Assembly: GCF_000429505.1 (NCBI RefSeq)
Contig: NZ_AUBZ01000021.1
Coordinates: 1 to 64,000 of the forward strand
Direction of reading: 5' to 3'
Length of the DNA stretch: 64,000 nt
Origin: Aliagarivorans taiwanensis DSM 22990
GTDB lineage: Bacteria > Pseudomonadota > Gammaproteobacteria > Enterobacterales > Celerinatantimonadaceae
Each line of letters begins with the position of its first letter. The first letter of the stretch is position 1. Of the stretch, positions 36,343-46,198 are shown one piece after another. Both the position numbers and the translations under genes were made by a program. The notes under the pieces are model-generated. The model was not told the origin of the DNA. It worked only from the letters and a program-made list of their open reading frames with translations, and made no database searches.

Positions 36343-38814
36343 TTAAGCAGGAATTACTTTTTCCAAGTGCCAGATGCGCTCTACGTAATCTTCAATCGAG
36401 CGGTCAGAGTTGAACTTACCAACAGACGCTGAGTTGATGATTGCCATGCGCGCCCAGCCTTTCTGGTCGCGGTAAGCCGCATCGATAGCTTTGTTCGCGT
36501 CTGAGTAAGATTCGAAGTCAGCCAGACACAGGTATGGGTCGCCACCGTCAAGCAGGCTGTGCTTGATAGAAGACAGCTCACCAGGGTTACCCGGGGTGAA
36601 GAAGTCAGTGTCGAACCAATCCAGAACAGCTTTCAGCTCAGGGTTGCTGTAGTAGTAATCCCATGGGTTGTAACCAGCAGCCTTGGCAGCTTTCACTTCG
36701 TCACAGTCCATACCGAAGATGAAGATGTTGTCATCGCCCACTTCTTCACGGATTTCTACGTTTGCACCGTCCATAGTACCCAGAGTCAGGGCACCGTTCA
36801 GAGCGAACTTCATGTTACCGGTACCTGAAGCTTCGTAACCAGCAGTTGAGATTTGCTCAGATACGTCAGCCGCTGGGAACAGTTTCTCAGCCAGAGTTAC
36901 GCGGTAGTTAGGCAGGAATACAACTTTCAGCTTGCCTTTGATGCGAGGATCGTTGTTTACCTTGTCAGCTACTTTGTTGATGCCGTAGATGATGTCTTTA
37001 GCCAGCTTGTAACCCGGAGCCGCTTTCGCGCCGAAGATGTATACACGTGGGTGCATATCCAGGTCTGGGTTTTCCAGCAGACGACGGTACAGAGCCATGA
37101 TGTGAATCAGGTTCAGTTGCTGACGCTTGTACTCGTGTAGACGCTTGATTTGGATATCGAAGATAGCAGATGGATCCACTTCTACATCACACAGGTCTTT
37201 AATAACCTTGGCTAGTTGAACCTTCTTAGTGTGCTTGATGTCCATGAATTTCTTCTGGAACTTAGCATCGTCAGCGAACTCGTTGGCTTTGCTCAGCAGG
37301 TTCAGGTCACGTGGCCATTGGTCACCCACTAGGTCGGTGTACATAGACGCCAGTTCTTCGTTACAAGCCAGCAGCCAGCGACGTGGAGTTACACCGTTGG
37401 TTACGTTCTCGAAACGCTCAGGCCAGATTTCGTAGAACTCTGGGAACAAGTCTTCTTTAACCAGCTCAGAGTGCATTGCTGCAACACCGTTGGTCTTGAA
37501 GCTGCCGATTACACACAGGAACGCCATGCGAACCATGCGGCTCTCACCTTCTTCGATGATAGACAGACGACGCTTCATTTCGTCGTTGCCAGGCCATTTA
37601 GCTTCAACCACGTCTTCCAGGAAGCGACGGTTGATTTCGTAAATGATTTCCAGGTGACGAGGCAGTACTTTCTCGAACAGGTATACAGCCCACTTCTCTA
37701 GTGCTTCTGGCAGCAGAGTGTGGTTGGTGTAAGCGAAGGTCTCTGAACATACTTTCCACGCTTCGTCCCACTGTAGGCCTTCTTCGTCGATCAGAATGCG
37801 CATCAGTTCAGGGATAGCGATGGTTGGGTGAGTATCGTTCAGCTGAACAACGGCTTGCTTAGAGAACTGAGAGAAATCAGTGTGATTACGCTTGTAACGA
37901 CGGATGATGTCTTTCAAAGAACATGCACAGAAGAAGTACTGCTGAATCAGACGCAGTTCTTTACCCGCTTCGGTTTCATCGTTCGGGTACAGTACTTTAG
38001 ATACCGCTTCAGCTTGAGATTTCTCAGCTTGAGAGTCGATGTAACCACCGGCGTTGAATACATCCCAATCGAAGAAGTCAGCTGCTTTAGATTCCCACAA
38101 ACGCAGTACGTTTACAGTTTTCGCTTCGTAGCCAACTACTGGGATATCCCATGGCACACCCTTGATTTTCCGGCCAGCGTGCCACACTTTGCGCATCTTG
38201 CCGTCTTCACCGAATACGGTCTCTACGTAACCGTATAGTGGAACTTCTTGTACAGATTCTGGACGGCAAATCTCGAATGGGTTGCCGTATTCACGCCAGC
38301 TGTCTGGACGCTCGATCTGACGACCGTTTTGGATTTCTTGACGGAACAGGCCGTGCTCGTAGTGGATGCCGTAGCCAACCGCTGGGTAGTTCAGGGTAGC
38401 TAGAGAATCGATGAAACAAGCAGCCAGACGACCCAGGCCACCGTTACCCAGAGCCATATCAGGCTCTTCATCACATACGTCGTTGATGTCCTTGCCCAGA
38501 TCGCTCAGTGCATCACGTGCTGCTTCGAAAACGCCTACGTTGTGCAGGTTGTTAACGGTCAAGCGACCCATCAAGAACTCTAGAGAAAGATAGTGAACCG
38601 CACGCGAGTCGTTGTCAGCGTTGGCTTTTGAAGTTTGAGTCAGGCGCTCGAAGATAAGTTCGTTAACAGCTGAGCAGGTCGCTTTCCACCATGCTTGGTC
38701 GTTAGCGCGACTTTCATCAGTGCCGTAGGTGCTGCGCAGATGGCGAACGATAGAGTCTTTAAACTCTTTCTTGCTTAAGCCAAGAGAGTTGGCTTGTGCC
38801 TTTTTAGCGGCCAT
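36343..38814 (-). CDS. glgP: Glycogen/starch/alpha-glucan phosphorylase
   Basis: An 823-residue PLP enzyme releasing glucose-1-phosphate from alpha-1,4-glucans. The PLP-lysine motif is intact ([20 protein letters not shown], near 665). An [14 protein letters not shown] stretch lies near 124 and [12 protein letters not shown] near 560. Length fits GlgP/MalP; glycogen versus maltodextrin preference cannot be read. Pgm, encoded upstream on the same strand after a terminator, would convert the product to glucose-6-phosphate. Codon use looks biased (high-expression type) compared with neighbours, an impression only. Confidence 0.95.
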   Translation of the reverse strand: MAAKKAQANSLGLSKKEFKDSIVRHLRSTYGTDESRANDQAWWKATCSAVNELIFERLTQTSKANADNDSRAVHYLSLEFLMGRLTVNNLHNVGVFEAARDALSDLGKDINDVCDEEPDMALGNGGLGRLAACFIDSLATLNYPAVGYGIHYEHGLFRQEIQNGRQIERPDSWREYGNPFEICRPESVQEVPLYGYVETVFGEDGKMRKVWHAGRKIKGVPWDIPVVGYEAKTVNVLRLWESKAADFFDWDVFNAGGYIDSQAEKSQAEAVSKVLYPNDETEAGKELRLIQQYFFCACSLKDIIRRYKRNHTDFSQFSKQAVVQLNDTHPTIAIPELMRILIDEEGLQWDEAWKVCSETFAYTNHTLLPEALEKWAVYLFEKVLPRHLEIIYEINRRFLEDVVEAKWPGNDEMKRRLSIIEEGESRMVRMAFLCVIGSFKTNGVAAMHSELVKEDLFPEFYEIWPERFENVTNGVTPRRWLLACNEELASMYTDLVGDQWPRDLNLLSKANEFADDAKFQKKFMDIKHTKKVQLAKVIKDLCDVEVDPSAIFDIQIKRLHEYKRQQLNLIHIMALYRRLLENPDLDMHPRVYIFGAKAAPGYKLAKDIIYGINKVADKVNNDPRIKGKLKVVFLPNYRVTLAEKLFPAADVSEQISTAGYEASGTGNMKFALNGALTLGTMDGANVEIREEVGDDNIFIFGMDCDEVKAAKAAGYNPWDYYYSNPELKAVLDWFDTDFFTPGNPGELSSIKHSLLDGGDPYLCLADFESYSDANKAIDAAYRDQKGWARMAIINSASVGKFNSDRSIEDYVERIWHLEKVIPA

Positions 38815-39021
38815 AGTCTTTTCCTTTATGTCTAACCTTTGACGACGTTTTGTTGCCTACACGGTGTTAACCGATTTTGGGACTAGCCCGCCGTGCAAGC
38901 AAAAATTTGTTGAGACAGCAGCTTTATGAATTGATAAAGCAGGCTTAAAAATAAGCGACTTACAGTCCTTGCCTCTTAACGCTGACACAGTGTAAATAAA
39001 TCCAGTGAAAAGCCCAGATCT

Positions 39022-39052
39022 TGAAAATGATTTCATTTGAAATAATTTTTCA
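39022..39052. repeat. Two adjacent TGAAA/TTTCA palindromes
   Basis: TGAAAATGATTTCA (39022-39035) and TGAAATAATTTTTCA (39038-39052) stand side by side about 210 bp upstream of the glgP start. The even spacing (16 bp between starts) suggests paired protein binding; the protein is unknown. Confidence 0.5.
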
Positions 39053-39192
39053 CAGGTTGATCAACGTCAAATGTTTTAGGGGGTAATTGTCGGTTTTTGA
39101 ACCACTTTGCGCTAGAAAACATGGGGTATTTACACCACTTGTATCCGACCATAAGCGATTAACACGACAGAACAATTACAAAGCGAACAGTT

Positions 39193-39206
39193 TGAAAACG
39201 CTTCCC
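39193..39206. promoter_or_regulatory. LacI-family-like operator upstream of glgP
   Basis: TGAAAACGCTTCCC fits the LacI/GalR pattern TGNAANCGNTTNCA except for the last base. A similar site lies upstream of the sugar symporter at 63894. The distance to glgP is about 380 bp, so its role is uncertain. Confidence 0.45.
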
Positions 39207-39269
39207 TGTTTAATATCTAAAATAGTTGCTCAATAGCAATCTCCGTCCATTGAGATTTTTATAGCGCAA

Positions 39270-39294
39270 TAAAAAAGGAGCCATAAGGCTCCTT
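39270..39294 (-). terminator. Intrinsic terminator after pgm
   Basis: Stem AAGGAGCC (39275-39282) / GGCTCCTT (39287-39294), 4-nt loop; T-run on the minus strand from the A's at 39271-39276. Confidence 0.88.
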
Positions 39295-39315
39295 AATATC
39301 TAGCTTAGATTAGCG

Positions 39316-40959
39316 TTAGGCTTTGGCAAGGGCATCGGCAACGATTTTCTGCGCTTCTTGCTCAATCAGTTGGATGTGCTGTTCGCCTTTAAAGCTTTCC
39401 ATGTAAATTTTATAGATAGCCTCGGTACCTGATGGGCGAGCAGCGAACCAACCGTTCTCGGTCACCACCTTCAAGCCACCAATCGCAGCATCGTTCCCCG
39501 GTGCTTTGGTCAGTTTGGCAATGATCGGCTCGCCAGCCAGGGTTTCCGCTTCCACCATCGATGGGTCCAGCTTGCTCAGAACCGCTTTTTGCTCGATGGT
39601 TGCAGGCGCATCGATGCGGCGATATACCGGCTCGCCGAACTCAGCCACAAAGGCTTGGTAGTGCTCACCCGGATCTTTACCGGTTACCGCGATGATCTCG
39701 GCAGCGAGTAAGGCCAGAATGATACCGTCTTTGTCGGTGCTCCATACCTTGCCATCACGGCGCAGGAACGAGGCCCCGGCACTCTCTTCACCGCCAAAGG
39801 CGATGCCGCCATCGAACAAGCCGTCTACGAACCATTTGAAGCCCACGGGTACTTCTTTTAGCTCGCGCCCCAGTTTGCCCGCTACGCGGTCAATCATAGA
39901 GCTGGATACCAGGGTCTTACCAATAGCGGCATTGGCTGACCAACCTTCGCGGTTGCTATATAGATAGTTGATAGCAACAGCCAGGTAGTGGTTAGGGTTG
40001 AGCAAGCCACTGCTTTTAGTAACGATGCCGTGGCGATCGTAGTCAGGGTCGTTGCCCACAGCCACGTCGAACTTGTCTTTTAGTGCAATCAGACCCGCCA
40101 TGGCGTAAGGCGACGAGCAATCCATACGGATCTTGCCGTCTTTATCAACGGTCATAAACGAGAAGGTCGGGTCGATGCGATCGTTTACCACCTCGATATC
40201 CAGGCCGTAACGCTCAGCAATCGCAGGCCAGAAGGCCACGCCGCTACCGCCGAGGGTATCTACGCCGATTTTCACCTTAGCCTTAGCGATCGCCTGCATG
40301 TCGAGTACGTTTTCCAGATCGTCAACGTATGGCGTGATGTAGTCGTAAGACTCAATGCCATCGCTGGCCAATGCCTGCTCGTAAGGCACGCGCTTAATTG
40401 CGCCGGTGTCTTCCGCCAGGATTTGGTTGGCACGGTTCTGCACCCAGGTGGTGATATCGGAGTCAGCCGGGCCACCGTTTGGTGGGTTGTACTTAAAGCC
40501 GCCGTCTTCTGGTGGGTTGTGTGAAGGGGTAATCACTACGCCGTCGGCTTGATCGCTGTTAGCCTCGTTGTAGGTCAAAATGGCGTGCGAGATAACCGGC
40601 GTTGGAGTGTAGCCAGAGCCTTCTTGATAACGCACTTTTACGCCATTTGCCGCGAACACTTCCAGCGCTGAGCAAAATGCTGGCTCAGACAGCGCGTGGG
40701 TGTCTTTACCGATAAACAGTGGACCATCGATGCCTTGCGACTGACGGTATTCAACGATGGCCTGGCTTACCGCCAGAATATGGTCTTCGTTGAAGGCCTT
40801 GTTGGCTGAGGTGCCGCGGTGTCCTGAGGTACCGAATGCTACTTGCTGCTCGCGTACGCTAACATCGGGTTTTAACAGGTAGTAATCAGCAACCAGACGA
40901 GGGATATCAGCAAGTTGTGAAGGCAAAGCTGGCTTTCCAGCCTGTGGGTGTAGTGCCAT
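39316..40959 (-). CDS. pgm: Phosphoglucomutase, alpha-D-glucose specific
   Basis: A 547-residue enzyme interconverting glucose-1- and glucose-6-phosphate; E. coli Pgm has 546. The catalytic phosphoserine lies in [14 protein letters not shown] (near 145), the Mg2+ loop in [11 protein letters not shown] (near 305), the sugar-binding loop in GGEESAG, and the phosphate-binding [10 protein letters not shown] near the C-terminus. It lies 31 bp after seqA, the conserved seqA-pgm operon. Confidence 0.96.
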   Translation of the reverse strand: MALHPQAGKPALPSQLADIPRLVADYYLLKPDVSVREQQVAFGTSGHRGTSANKAFNEDHILAVSQAIVEYRQSQGIDGPLFIGKDTHALSEPAFCSALEVFAANGVKVRYQEGSGYTPTPVISHAILTYNEANSDQADGVVITPSHNPPEDGGFKYNPPNGGPADSDITTWVQNRANQILAEDTGAIKRVPYEQALASDGIESYDYITPYVDDLENVLDMQAIAKAKVKIGVDTLGGSGVAFWPAIAERYGLDIEVVNDRIDPTFSFMTVDKDGKIRMDCSSPYAMAGLIALKDKFDVAVGNDPDYDRHGIVTKSSGLLNPNHYLAVAINYLYSNREGWSANAAIGKTLVSSSMIDRVAGKLGRELKEVPVGFKWFVDGLFDGGIAFGGEESAGASFLRRDGKVWSTDKDGIILALLAAEIIAVTGKDPGEHYQAFVAEFGEPVYRRIDAPATIEQKAVLSKLDPSMVEAETLAGEPIIAKLTKAPGNDAAIGGLKVVTENGWFAARPSGTEAIYKIYMESFKGEQHIQLIEQEAQKIVADALAKA

Positions 40960-40990
40960 GTTGGCTTCTCCGCTTCCTTGAAGTTAGAAA

Positions 40991-41614
40991 TTAAATAAGA
41001 TCGACCAGATCCTGGTAGCTTGCTTGGGCAAGGCCCATTTGCTCGGCTACCTGTGACAGAATTTTTCGTTTTCTATCGGTGTTGGTATTGGTAATCACGA
41101 AGTAAGGGGTCTCAGGAATTGCCTGAGGCTTGGTGGTTTTACCGGTTTCCAACAACGTTTCTTTAGAAGTCGCAAAGTAGATGCGTTTGCTGCCTTTAAT
41201 TTCGGTGGCCGCGCCAAACTTGTCGGCGTCATAGGCGTACAGGCGAGACATTAGCGCCAAAAAGCGTTTGGTAGAGCTGCGCAGCTCGGCAATCTCTTGC
41301 AGCGCATCGAAGGCTTGCGCAGGCGTTGCACTAGCAACCGGCTGTTGGGCAGGCTCAATCGCTACAGCCTCTACCTGTTCTGCTTGCGCTGCTTGCTCTG
41401 CTTGCTCTGCTTGCTCTGCTAGTTGTTCGGCCGTTTCAGGCTCAACAGCGGCTTGTTCTGCAACACTCTCTTGGGCTTGCTGTATGGCGTTAGCGTCTTG
41501 CGGCGCATCCACATCTAGCAGGCGACGCAGAATGTCTGAAGCGCTTTCACCGATGTATCGGGTTTGCCCTGCGATATAGAAATAAAGGTCATCATCGACT
41601 TCTATAGTTTTCAT
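40991..41614 (-). CDS. seqA: SeqA, negative modulator of replication initiation
   Basis: A 207-residue protein that binds hemimethylated GATC sites and sequesters the origin and nascent DNA. The N-terminal oligomerisation domain (MKTIEVDDDLYFYIAGQTRY) and the C-terminal DNA-binding domain (about 110-207, with RFLALMSRLYAYDADKFG and ISE-type GSKRIYFATSKE) are conserved. The linker (residues 45-105) is unusually long and made of Ala/Glu/Gln repeats encoded by a 9-bp tandem repeat. ATG 41614 is the conserved start. Presence implies Dam methylation. Confidence 0.95.
   Translation of the reverse strand: MKTIEVDDDLYFYIAGQTRYIGESASDILRRLLDVDAPQDANAIQQAQESVAEQAAVEPETAEQLAEQAEQAEQAAQAEQVEAVAIEPAQQPVASATPAQAFDALQEIAELRSSTKRFLALMSRLYAYDADKFGAATEIKGSKRIYFATSKETLLETGKTTKPQAIPETPYFVITNTNTDRKRKILSQVAEQMGLAQASYQDLVDLI
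41391..41417. repeat. 9-bp tandem repeat in the seqA linker
   Basis: Three exact copies of GCTTGCTCT, preceded by one variant copy (GCTTGCGCT, 41382-41390). On the coding strand they encode EQA units. Multiples of three keep the frame, so the linker could vary in length between strains. Confidence 0.8.
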
Positions 41615-41729
41615 TGTTTCTTCTGTTTCGTAACATCGTCTTGCGGCTATTATACATATGGCCGAGAAGAACTCACCTGAGATAGATTGCAAATTAAGCG
41701 CTTGATTTCACAAGCGCAGGGAGAAAACG

Positions 41730-42497
41730 TTGTCACTTCATTATCAGATCCTTGGTGAAGGGGAACCGGTGGTTCTGCACCACGGACTCTTTGGTAGCTT
41801 GTCGAATCTGGCACTACTGGCAAAACACCTTGTTCAATTGGGATATCAAGTCATCAGCGTCGATGCACTCAATCATGGCCACTCCCCCACCAGCGACGAT
41901 ATGTGCTTTGCAACCCAAGCGAAACATTTGGCTTCCCTACTCGACCAACTCGCTATCGAGCGCTGCTGTATTGTGGGCCACTCGATGGGCGGTAAGGTGG
42001 CGATGGCGCTTGCGCTCACAGCCCCCGAGCGAGTGAAGGCGCTGGTTGTCGCCGATATCGCGCCGGTGGCCTACCAACATAGCCATCAGGCAGTGTTTGA
42101 TGGCTTGCATGCGGTGCCCTTGGGCCAGATCACCAGCCGCCGCGACGCCGAACAGTATATGGCGCAGCATGTTCAAGAGCCGGGCGTTCGGCAGTTTCTA
42201 CTTAAGTCACTCTCCAAAGAGCCAGAGGGCTGGCGCTGGCTGTTTCGCCTAAACGAATTGCGTCGTTGTTATCCGCAGATTATCGACTGGCAGGTCGAGG
42301 GCAGATACGAGGGGCCTTGCCTGTTTATTAAGGGCGCACGTTCTGACTATATAGAGGCAAAGTACCAGCCGCAGGTCGCGCAGATCTTCCCCCATGCTAG
42401 CTTGAAGATCATCGAACAGACCGGCCATTGGCTACACGCTGAAAAACCTGACATTTTCAATCGTTTAACCGAGCGTTTTTTGCACAGCCTAAATTAA
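41730..42497 (+). CDS. ybfF: YbfF-type alpha/beta-hydrolase (esterase)
   Basis: A 255-residue esterase with the oxyanion motif HHGLFGSLSNL (near 18), nucleophile VGHSMGGKVA (near 84) and catalytic His in QTGHWLHAEKP (near 235). It acts on acyl esters/acyl-CoA in E. coli; the physiological substrate is not settled. The start must be TTG 41730 (GGGAG 8-9 nt before it), because no ATG precedes the conserved HG region. It is divergent from seqA, as in enterobacteria. Confidence 0.9.
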   Translation: MSLHYQILGEGEPVVLHHGLFGSLSNLALLAKHLVQLGYQVISVDALNHGHSPTSDDMCFATQAKHLASLLDQLAIERCCIVGHSMGGKVAMALALTAPERVKALVVADIAPVAYQHSHQAVFDGLHAVPLGQITSRRDAEQYMAQHVQEPGVRQFLLKSLSKEPEGWRWLFRLNELRRCYPQIIDWQVEGRYEGPCLFIKGARSDYIEAKYQPQVAQIFPHASLKIIEQTGHWLHAEKPDIFNRLTERFLHSLN

Positions 42498-42551
42498 CAT
42501 GGTTCAGGCGCTGTGCTATAGTGCGCCGCATATTTATGAACAGGGATGGTC

Positions 42552-42773
42552 ATGCTCGCGCAATATATCGATACCTTCGAGGCTTGGGGTCTAAACCTTG
42601 GTCTGGTCGTTCTATTCTTTTTTATCGGCATGGCTATCCAAGATGTACTTAAGAAAGGCAATGTGCCTTTATTTGGCCGTGCGGTGGTATGGCTGGTGCT
42701 TTTCTTAGGTTGTGCAGGTTTCATTGCTAAAGGGTTGATACAGGTATTCTGGCAAGGTGCCGGTGTTGGCTAG
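42552..42773 (+). CDS. DUF2788 small membrane protein
   Basis: A 73-residue protein with two predicted membrane helices (GLNLGLVVLFFFIGMAIQDV and AVVWLVLFLGCAGFIAKGLI) joined by a short basic loop. Matches the small DUF2788 family, often between ybfF and ybfE in marine gammaproteobacteria. ATG 42552 is preferred over ATG 42546 because AGGGA then has normal spacing. Function unknown. Confidence 0.8.
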   Translation: MLAQYIDTFEAWGLNLGLVVLFFFIGMAIQDVLKKGNVPLFGRAVVWLVLFLGCAGFIAKGLIQVFWQGAGVG

Positions 42774-42793
42774 CAGCAAGTTTTTTATTGTAT

Positions 42794-43081
42794 ATGGCAA
42801 AACAGAGCAGCGATCGAACTACAATCGATCTATTTTCTAATGAAAAGCGTGTCGGTCGTCCCCGTACTAATCCGCTAAGTCGTAAAGATCAGCTTCGCGC
42901 GAACAAGCGTAAGCAGATCCAGCGAGATCGGGAAAACGGCTTTAAGCGCATCGAACTAAAAGTGGATAGTGAACTGTTTGAGCAGCTCAACCAACTGGCA
43001 ACTGACTCAGGTCTTAGTCGCAGCGAGTTGATTGCTGATATTCTTACTCAACAAGTTTCGCTTCTCAACGAAACACCTTAA
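42794..43081 (+). CDS. ybfE: YbfE-type LexA-regulated-family DNA-binding protein
   Basis: A 95-residue ribbon-helix-helix-like protein. It matches E. coli YbfE through DRTTIDLF, RVGRPRTNPLSRKDQLRANK and the C-terminal SRSELIADILTQQ. ATG 42794 is the conserved start. E. coli ybfE is in the LexA regulon, but no CTGT-N8-ACAG box is found here. Upstream of fldA, as in E. coli. Confidence 0.88.
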   Translation: MAKQSSDRTTIDLFSNEKRVGRPRTNPLSRKDQLRANKRKQIQRDRENGFKRIELKVDSELFEQLNQLATDSGLSRSELIADILTQQVSLLNETP

Positions 43082-43101
43082 CACTGAATACAGGTATAAC
43101 T

Positions 43102-43629
43102 ATGGCGAGTGTTGGCATTTTCTTTGGCAGTGACACCGGTAACACCGAAGCTGTCGCGCAAATGATTCAAAAAGAACTTGGTAAAAAACTGGTAGAGATT
43201 AAAGATATTGCCAAGTCGACCAAAGAGGAAATCGACGAGTTTTCGTTGATCCTATTTGGTATCCCTACCTGGTACTACGGCGAAGCCCAGTGTGATTGGG
43301 ATGACTTCTTCCCAGAGCTAGAGCAAATCGACTTCTCTGAAAAGCTGGTTGCGATCTTCGGCTGTGGTGACCAAGAAGACTACGCTGAGTACTTCCTGGA
43401 CGCCATGGGCACCTTGAATGATATAGTGGTAGCAAAAGGCGCCACCGTTATCGGTCACTGGTCTACCGAAGGCTACGACTTTGAAGAGTCCAAAGCGATG
43501 GCCGATGACAACCACTTTGTGGGTCTTGGCATCGACGAAGACCGCCAGCCAGAGCTGACCGAAGCGCGGGTTAAAGCTTGGTGTGCACAGGTATACGAAG
43601 AGATGTGCTTGGCCGAGCTGGAAGGCTAA
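43102..43629 (+). CDS. fldA: Flavodoxin FldA
   Basis: A 175-residue long-chain flavodoxin. The FMN phosphate loop is GSDTGNTEAVA (residues 9-19). Isoalloxazine contacts are in IPTWYYGEAQCDWDD (near 55) and FGCGDQEDYAEYF (near 95). It supplies low-potential electrons to radical-SAM and other enzymes. Acidic, as expected. Followed by a strong terminator, so it is not cotranscribed with fur here. Confidence 0.95.
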   Translation: MASVGIFFGSDTGNTEAVAQMIQKELGKKLVEIKDIAKSTKEEIDEFSLILFGIPTWYYGEAQCDWDDFFPELEQIDFSEKLVAIFGCGDQEDYAEYFLDAMGTLNDIVVAKGATVIGHWSTEGYDFEESKAMADDNHFVGLGIDEDRQPELTEARVKAWCAQVYEEMCLAELEG

Positions 43630-43665
43630 ACCCTTGCTTACTTAAAAAGCACTTAATAATCTCTC

Positions 43666-43696
43666 AATAAAGCCGGTCAATCCGGCTTTATTTTTG
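43666..43696 (+). terminator. Intrinsic terminator after fldA
   Basis: Perfect 11-bp stem AATAAAGCCGG (43666-43676) / CCGGCTTTATT (43682-43692), TCAAT loop, T-run. Confidence 0.93.
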
Positions 43697-43709
43697 CTTT
43701 AATTTAACC

Positions 43710-44315
43710 ATGAGCAAATTATCCTACAGCGCACGTTGTGCCACCGCCCTACTCTTATTGTCCTCTGCAGCCACTGCAGATGTTTGGTATTTTCAAGATG
43801 AACGGGGGGTTATGCACTTCTCCCAGACCCGCAAAAGCGATAAGTGGCAGCTATTGATGCGCACGCCTTCGGGCGCAACCTTCCAAGCGCCGCGCTTGGC
43901 CCCTGCGCCGTCACGCCAAAAACTTGGCTACGATCAGTACATCCAAAAGAGCGCGGTACGTTATGCCTTAGATCCAGCACTGATCCATGCGGTCATCGCA
44001 GTAGAGTCAAACTATCAAGTGGATGCGGTATCGCGCGCTGGCGCAATGGGCCTAATGCAACTGATGCCAGCAACCGCCAAGCGATTCTCAGTGAGTGACC
44101 CGTTTGAGGCTGAACAGAATATCGATGCAGGTTCGAAGTACCTGCGTTGGCTGTTGGATGAGTTTGATTCACTGTCGTTGGCCTTAGCGGGCTACAACGC
44201 AGGCGAGAATGCGGTTAAGCGCTACGGCAATCAGATCCCACCATTTAATGAGACACAAAACTACGTTGAAAAGGTGATGCGTCGCTATCGCGAAAACCTA
44301 ACTGCCTTACAATAG
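43710..44315 (+). CDS. Lytic transglycosylase (SLT domain)
   Basis: A 201-residue secreted murein hydrolase. A signal peptide (1-24, ending ATADV) is followed by a DUF4124-like beta-stretch (WYFQDERGVMHFSQ), then the SLT domain from residue 75. The catalytic Glu is in VIAVESNYQ (near 97), then AGAMGLMQLMPATAKRF and LAGYNAGENAV. It cleaves glycan strands to anhydromuropeptides. It has its own position between fldA and a convergent DUF4442 gene. Confidence 0.92.
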   Translation: MSKLSYSARCATALLLLSSAATADVWYFQDERGVMHFSQTRKSDKWQLLMRTPSGATFQAPRLAPAPSRQKLGYDQYIQKSAVRYALDPALIHAVIAVESNYQVDAVSRAGAMGLMQLMPATAKRFSVSDPFEAEQNIDAGSKYLRWLLDEFDSLSLALAGYNAGENAVKRYGNQIPPFNETQNYVEKVMRRYRENLTALQ

Positions 44316-44326
44316 CGCCTTCCCTG

Positions 44327-44818
44327 TTATGCCGCCTCTACTTGGGCGGGCCTAAAACGGCGCTTCAAGCGGATATACAAAGTGCGCTCGATACGCGCGA
44401 CAACCTCACCCTGTTCATCGACCACCTCGCAGACCATCTTAGGGTTAAACTTCTCCCCAGCCTCGGTAGCCATGCGCACTTCGCGTACAAAGCGCTCCTC
44501 AATATGAAAACGTGCGTAGAGTTTCCCCATGCCCGGCTTGATAAAGTCGATATGGGCCGACTTGTCCCAGATGTGGTAACGCGAGCCCAAAATGGCCATT
44601 AACATCAGCGGGTAAATAGGATCGGTCATCGCAAACATCGAGCCACCGAACTGGCTACGGTTGGCATTTTTGTTCCACCAGCTAAAACGTAGCGCCACTT
44701 CGCAATGTGTGAAGTCTTTAGATAAGCGCTTGATTTTGATACCCGATCCCCAGAATGGTGGCCAGAGATTGAGCGCTAATTTGGCAACGCCGGGGTTTGA
44801 GAGGAGCTTTTGAACCAT
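44327..44818 (-). CDS. DUF4442 hotdog-fold protein
   Basis: A 163-residue protein of the DUF4442 thioesterase-like family: central WWNKNANRSQFGGSMFAMTD forms the hotdog helix region, and GEVVARIERTLYIRLKRR ends it. Family members are predicted acyl thioesterases, but none of the usual catalytic Asp/Glu is certain here. Convergent with the transglycosylase, divergent from fur. Confidence 0.85.
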   Translation of the reverse strand: MVQKLLSNPGVAKLALNLWPPFWGSGIKIKRLSKDFTHCEVALRFSWWNKNANRSQFGGSMFAMTDPIYPLMLMAILGSRYHIWDKSAHIDFIKPGMGKLYARFHIEERFVREVRMATEAGEKFNPKMVCEVVDEQGEVVARIERTLYIRLKRRFRPAQVEAA

Positions 44819-44981
44819 GCTAACCCTTCCATGTGGTACGACCAGTAAGGCAAAAGCCTAAACAAAAACCGTTCGCAACACAAGAATTTGCCAATGGCGT
44901 TTATGTTTCGGTTGGAAGCACATATACTACGTGCAAACTTATAAGCATTTGCTAAACAAGCAAGGGATCAATACAACCGTT

Positions 44982-45410
44982 ATGCCAGATAACAATGCAG
45001 CGCTAAAAAAGGCAGGCCTTAAGGTCACTCTTCCAAGAATGAAGATCCTGGACTTACTTCAGTCTCCAGGCAACCAGCATGTAAGTGCTGAAGACCTCTA
45101 TAAACGCCTGCTCGACCAAGGAGAGGAAATCGGCCTAGCGACTGTATACCGGGTGCTTAACCAGTTCGACGATGCGGGCATCGTCACCCGTCATCACTTT
45201 GAAGGCGGTAAGTCCGTGTTTGAACTGAGCAGTCAAAAACACCACGACCACTTGGTATGTTTAGATTGTGGCAAGGTAATCGAATTCAGTGACGATACCA
45301 TTGAAAGCCGCCAGCGTGAGGTGGCGCAGACTAATGGCATCGAGCTTACCAACCACAGCCTCTACCTCTACGGTAACTGCAGCAAAGCAGACTGCGAAAA
45401 CAAGAAGTAA
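44982..45410 (+). CDS. fur: Ferric uptake regulator Fur
   Basis: A 142-residue Fe2+-dependent repressor. The winged HTH covers residues 1-80 (KVTLPRMKILDLLQ, LATVYRVLNQFDDAGIV). The metal sites include KHHDHLVCLDCGKVIEF (CxxC near 93-96) and CSKADC near the end. ATG 44982 is the conserved start; the upstream 17 codons are not. Usual synteny with fldA is kept, but the transglycosylase and DUF4442 genes are inserted between them. Confidence 0.95.
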   Translation: MPDNNAALKKAGLKVTLPRMKILDLLQSPGNQHVSAEDLYKRLLDQGEEIGLATVYRVLNQFDDAGIVTRHHFEGGKSVFELSSQKHHDHLVCLDCGKVIEFSDDTIESRQREVAQTNGIELTNHSLYLYGNCSKADCENKK

Positions 45411-45434
45411 GCGCTCAAGCAATCACTTGCAAGT

Positions 45435-45459
45435 AAAGCCGGCTAACGCCGGCTTTATT
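45435..45459 (+). terminator. Intrinsic terminator after fur
   Basis: Stem AAAGCCGGC (45435-45443) / GCCGGCTTT (45448-45456), TAAC loop, followed by ATT. It overlaps the stop of the convergent ubiX gene. Confidence 0.8.
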
Positions 45460-46060
45460 GTTGATAGCCCCAGCGTTTAGATAGCCTGTGCTCGATATTT
45501 AGGTGATCCATCACGCGTGCCACAACATGGTCGACCAGGTCATCTATCGATTCCGGCTGGTGATAATAACCCGGACACGCTGGCATGATATCCACGCCCA
45601 AGCGTGCCAGTTTAAGCATGTTCTCTAAGTGAATCGCCGAGAAAGGCATCTCTCGCGGCACCAATACCAACTGCCCCTTCTCTTTAATCACCACATCTGC
45701 CGCGCGTTCGATAAGGTTGTCAGACATGCCGTGGGCGACCGCCGCCAAGGTCCCCATGCTACAAGGGCAAACCACCATTTGCTTCGGTGAAGACGAACCG
45801 CTAGCCACTTTGGAGAACCAATCGGTTTTGCCGGGGATCTCCAGCTGTTGCTCATCAACATTAAAACGCGCGCACAGGTAACTGCGCAACTTATCGTTGT
45901 TGTTTGGCCAAGGCTCGGCCAACTCCGTCGCCACTACCACCTTGGCAGCGCTTGATAGCAAAAGGTGCACTTTATGGCCGGTTGTGAGTAAAGACTCAAG
46001 TAAGCGCTGTGCATAAGGTGCGCCTGACGCCCCAGTTATTGCTAATGTGATCTCTTGCAT
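45455..46060 (-). CDS. ubiX: Flavin prenyltransferase UbiX
   Basis: A 201-residue enzyme making prenylated FMN for the decarboxylase UbiD in ubiquinone synthesis. Flavin site [15 protein letters not shown] at residues 8-22, [19 protein letters not shown] near 97, and the prenyl-site region [18 protein letters not shown] near 135, ending with [13 protein letters not shown] 46060 replaces the TTG one codon earlier. No ubiD is adjacent. Confidence 0.93.
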   Translation of the reverse strand: MQEITLAITGASGAPYAQRLLESLLTTGHKVHLLLSSAAKVVVATELAEPWPNNNDKLRSYLCARFNVDEQQLEIPGKTDWFSKVASGSSSPKQMVVCPCSMGTLAAVAHGMSDNLIERAADVVIKEKGQLVLVPREMPFSAIHLENMLKLARLGVDIMPACPGYYHQPESIDDLVDHVVARVMDHLNIEHRLSKRWGYQQ

Positions 46061-46198
46061 CAACGTAAGTTCTCGTTCTTATGTTAAAATATAGTTTAAC
46101 TAACAACTTGTTAGCCGGATGCAAAGTGTAATTGATTGCATTGCTTATGTCGCTTGTCAGCGTCCGGCAAACAACTAACGGTCCTTAACGGATAGCTA

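Larger units (their letters stand above)
38815..39269. promoter_or_regulatory. glgP upstream region
   Basis: A 455-bp AT-rich gene-free stretch between glgP and the pgm terminator, probably holding the glgP promoter. It contains a pair of TGAAA...TTTCA palindromes (39022-39052) and a LacI-type half-palindrome (39193-39206). I see no small ORF or RNA gene that I can support. Confidence 0.5.

Noticed and set aside
42781-42800. LexA box upstream of ybfE
   Set aside because: TTGT and ACAG are present but separated by 10 bp rather than 8, and the first base differs from CTGT.
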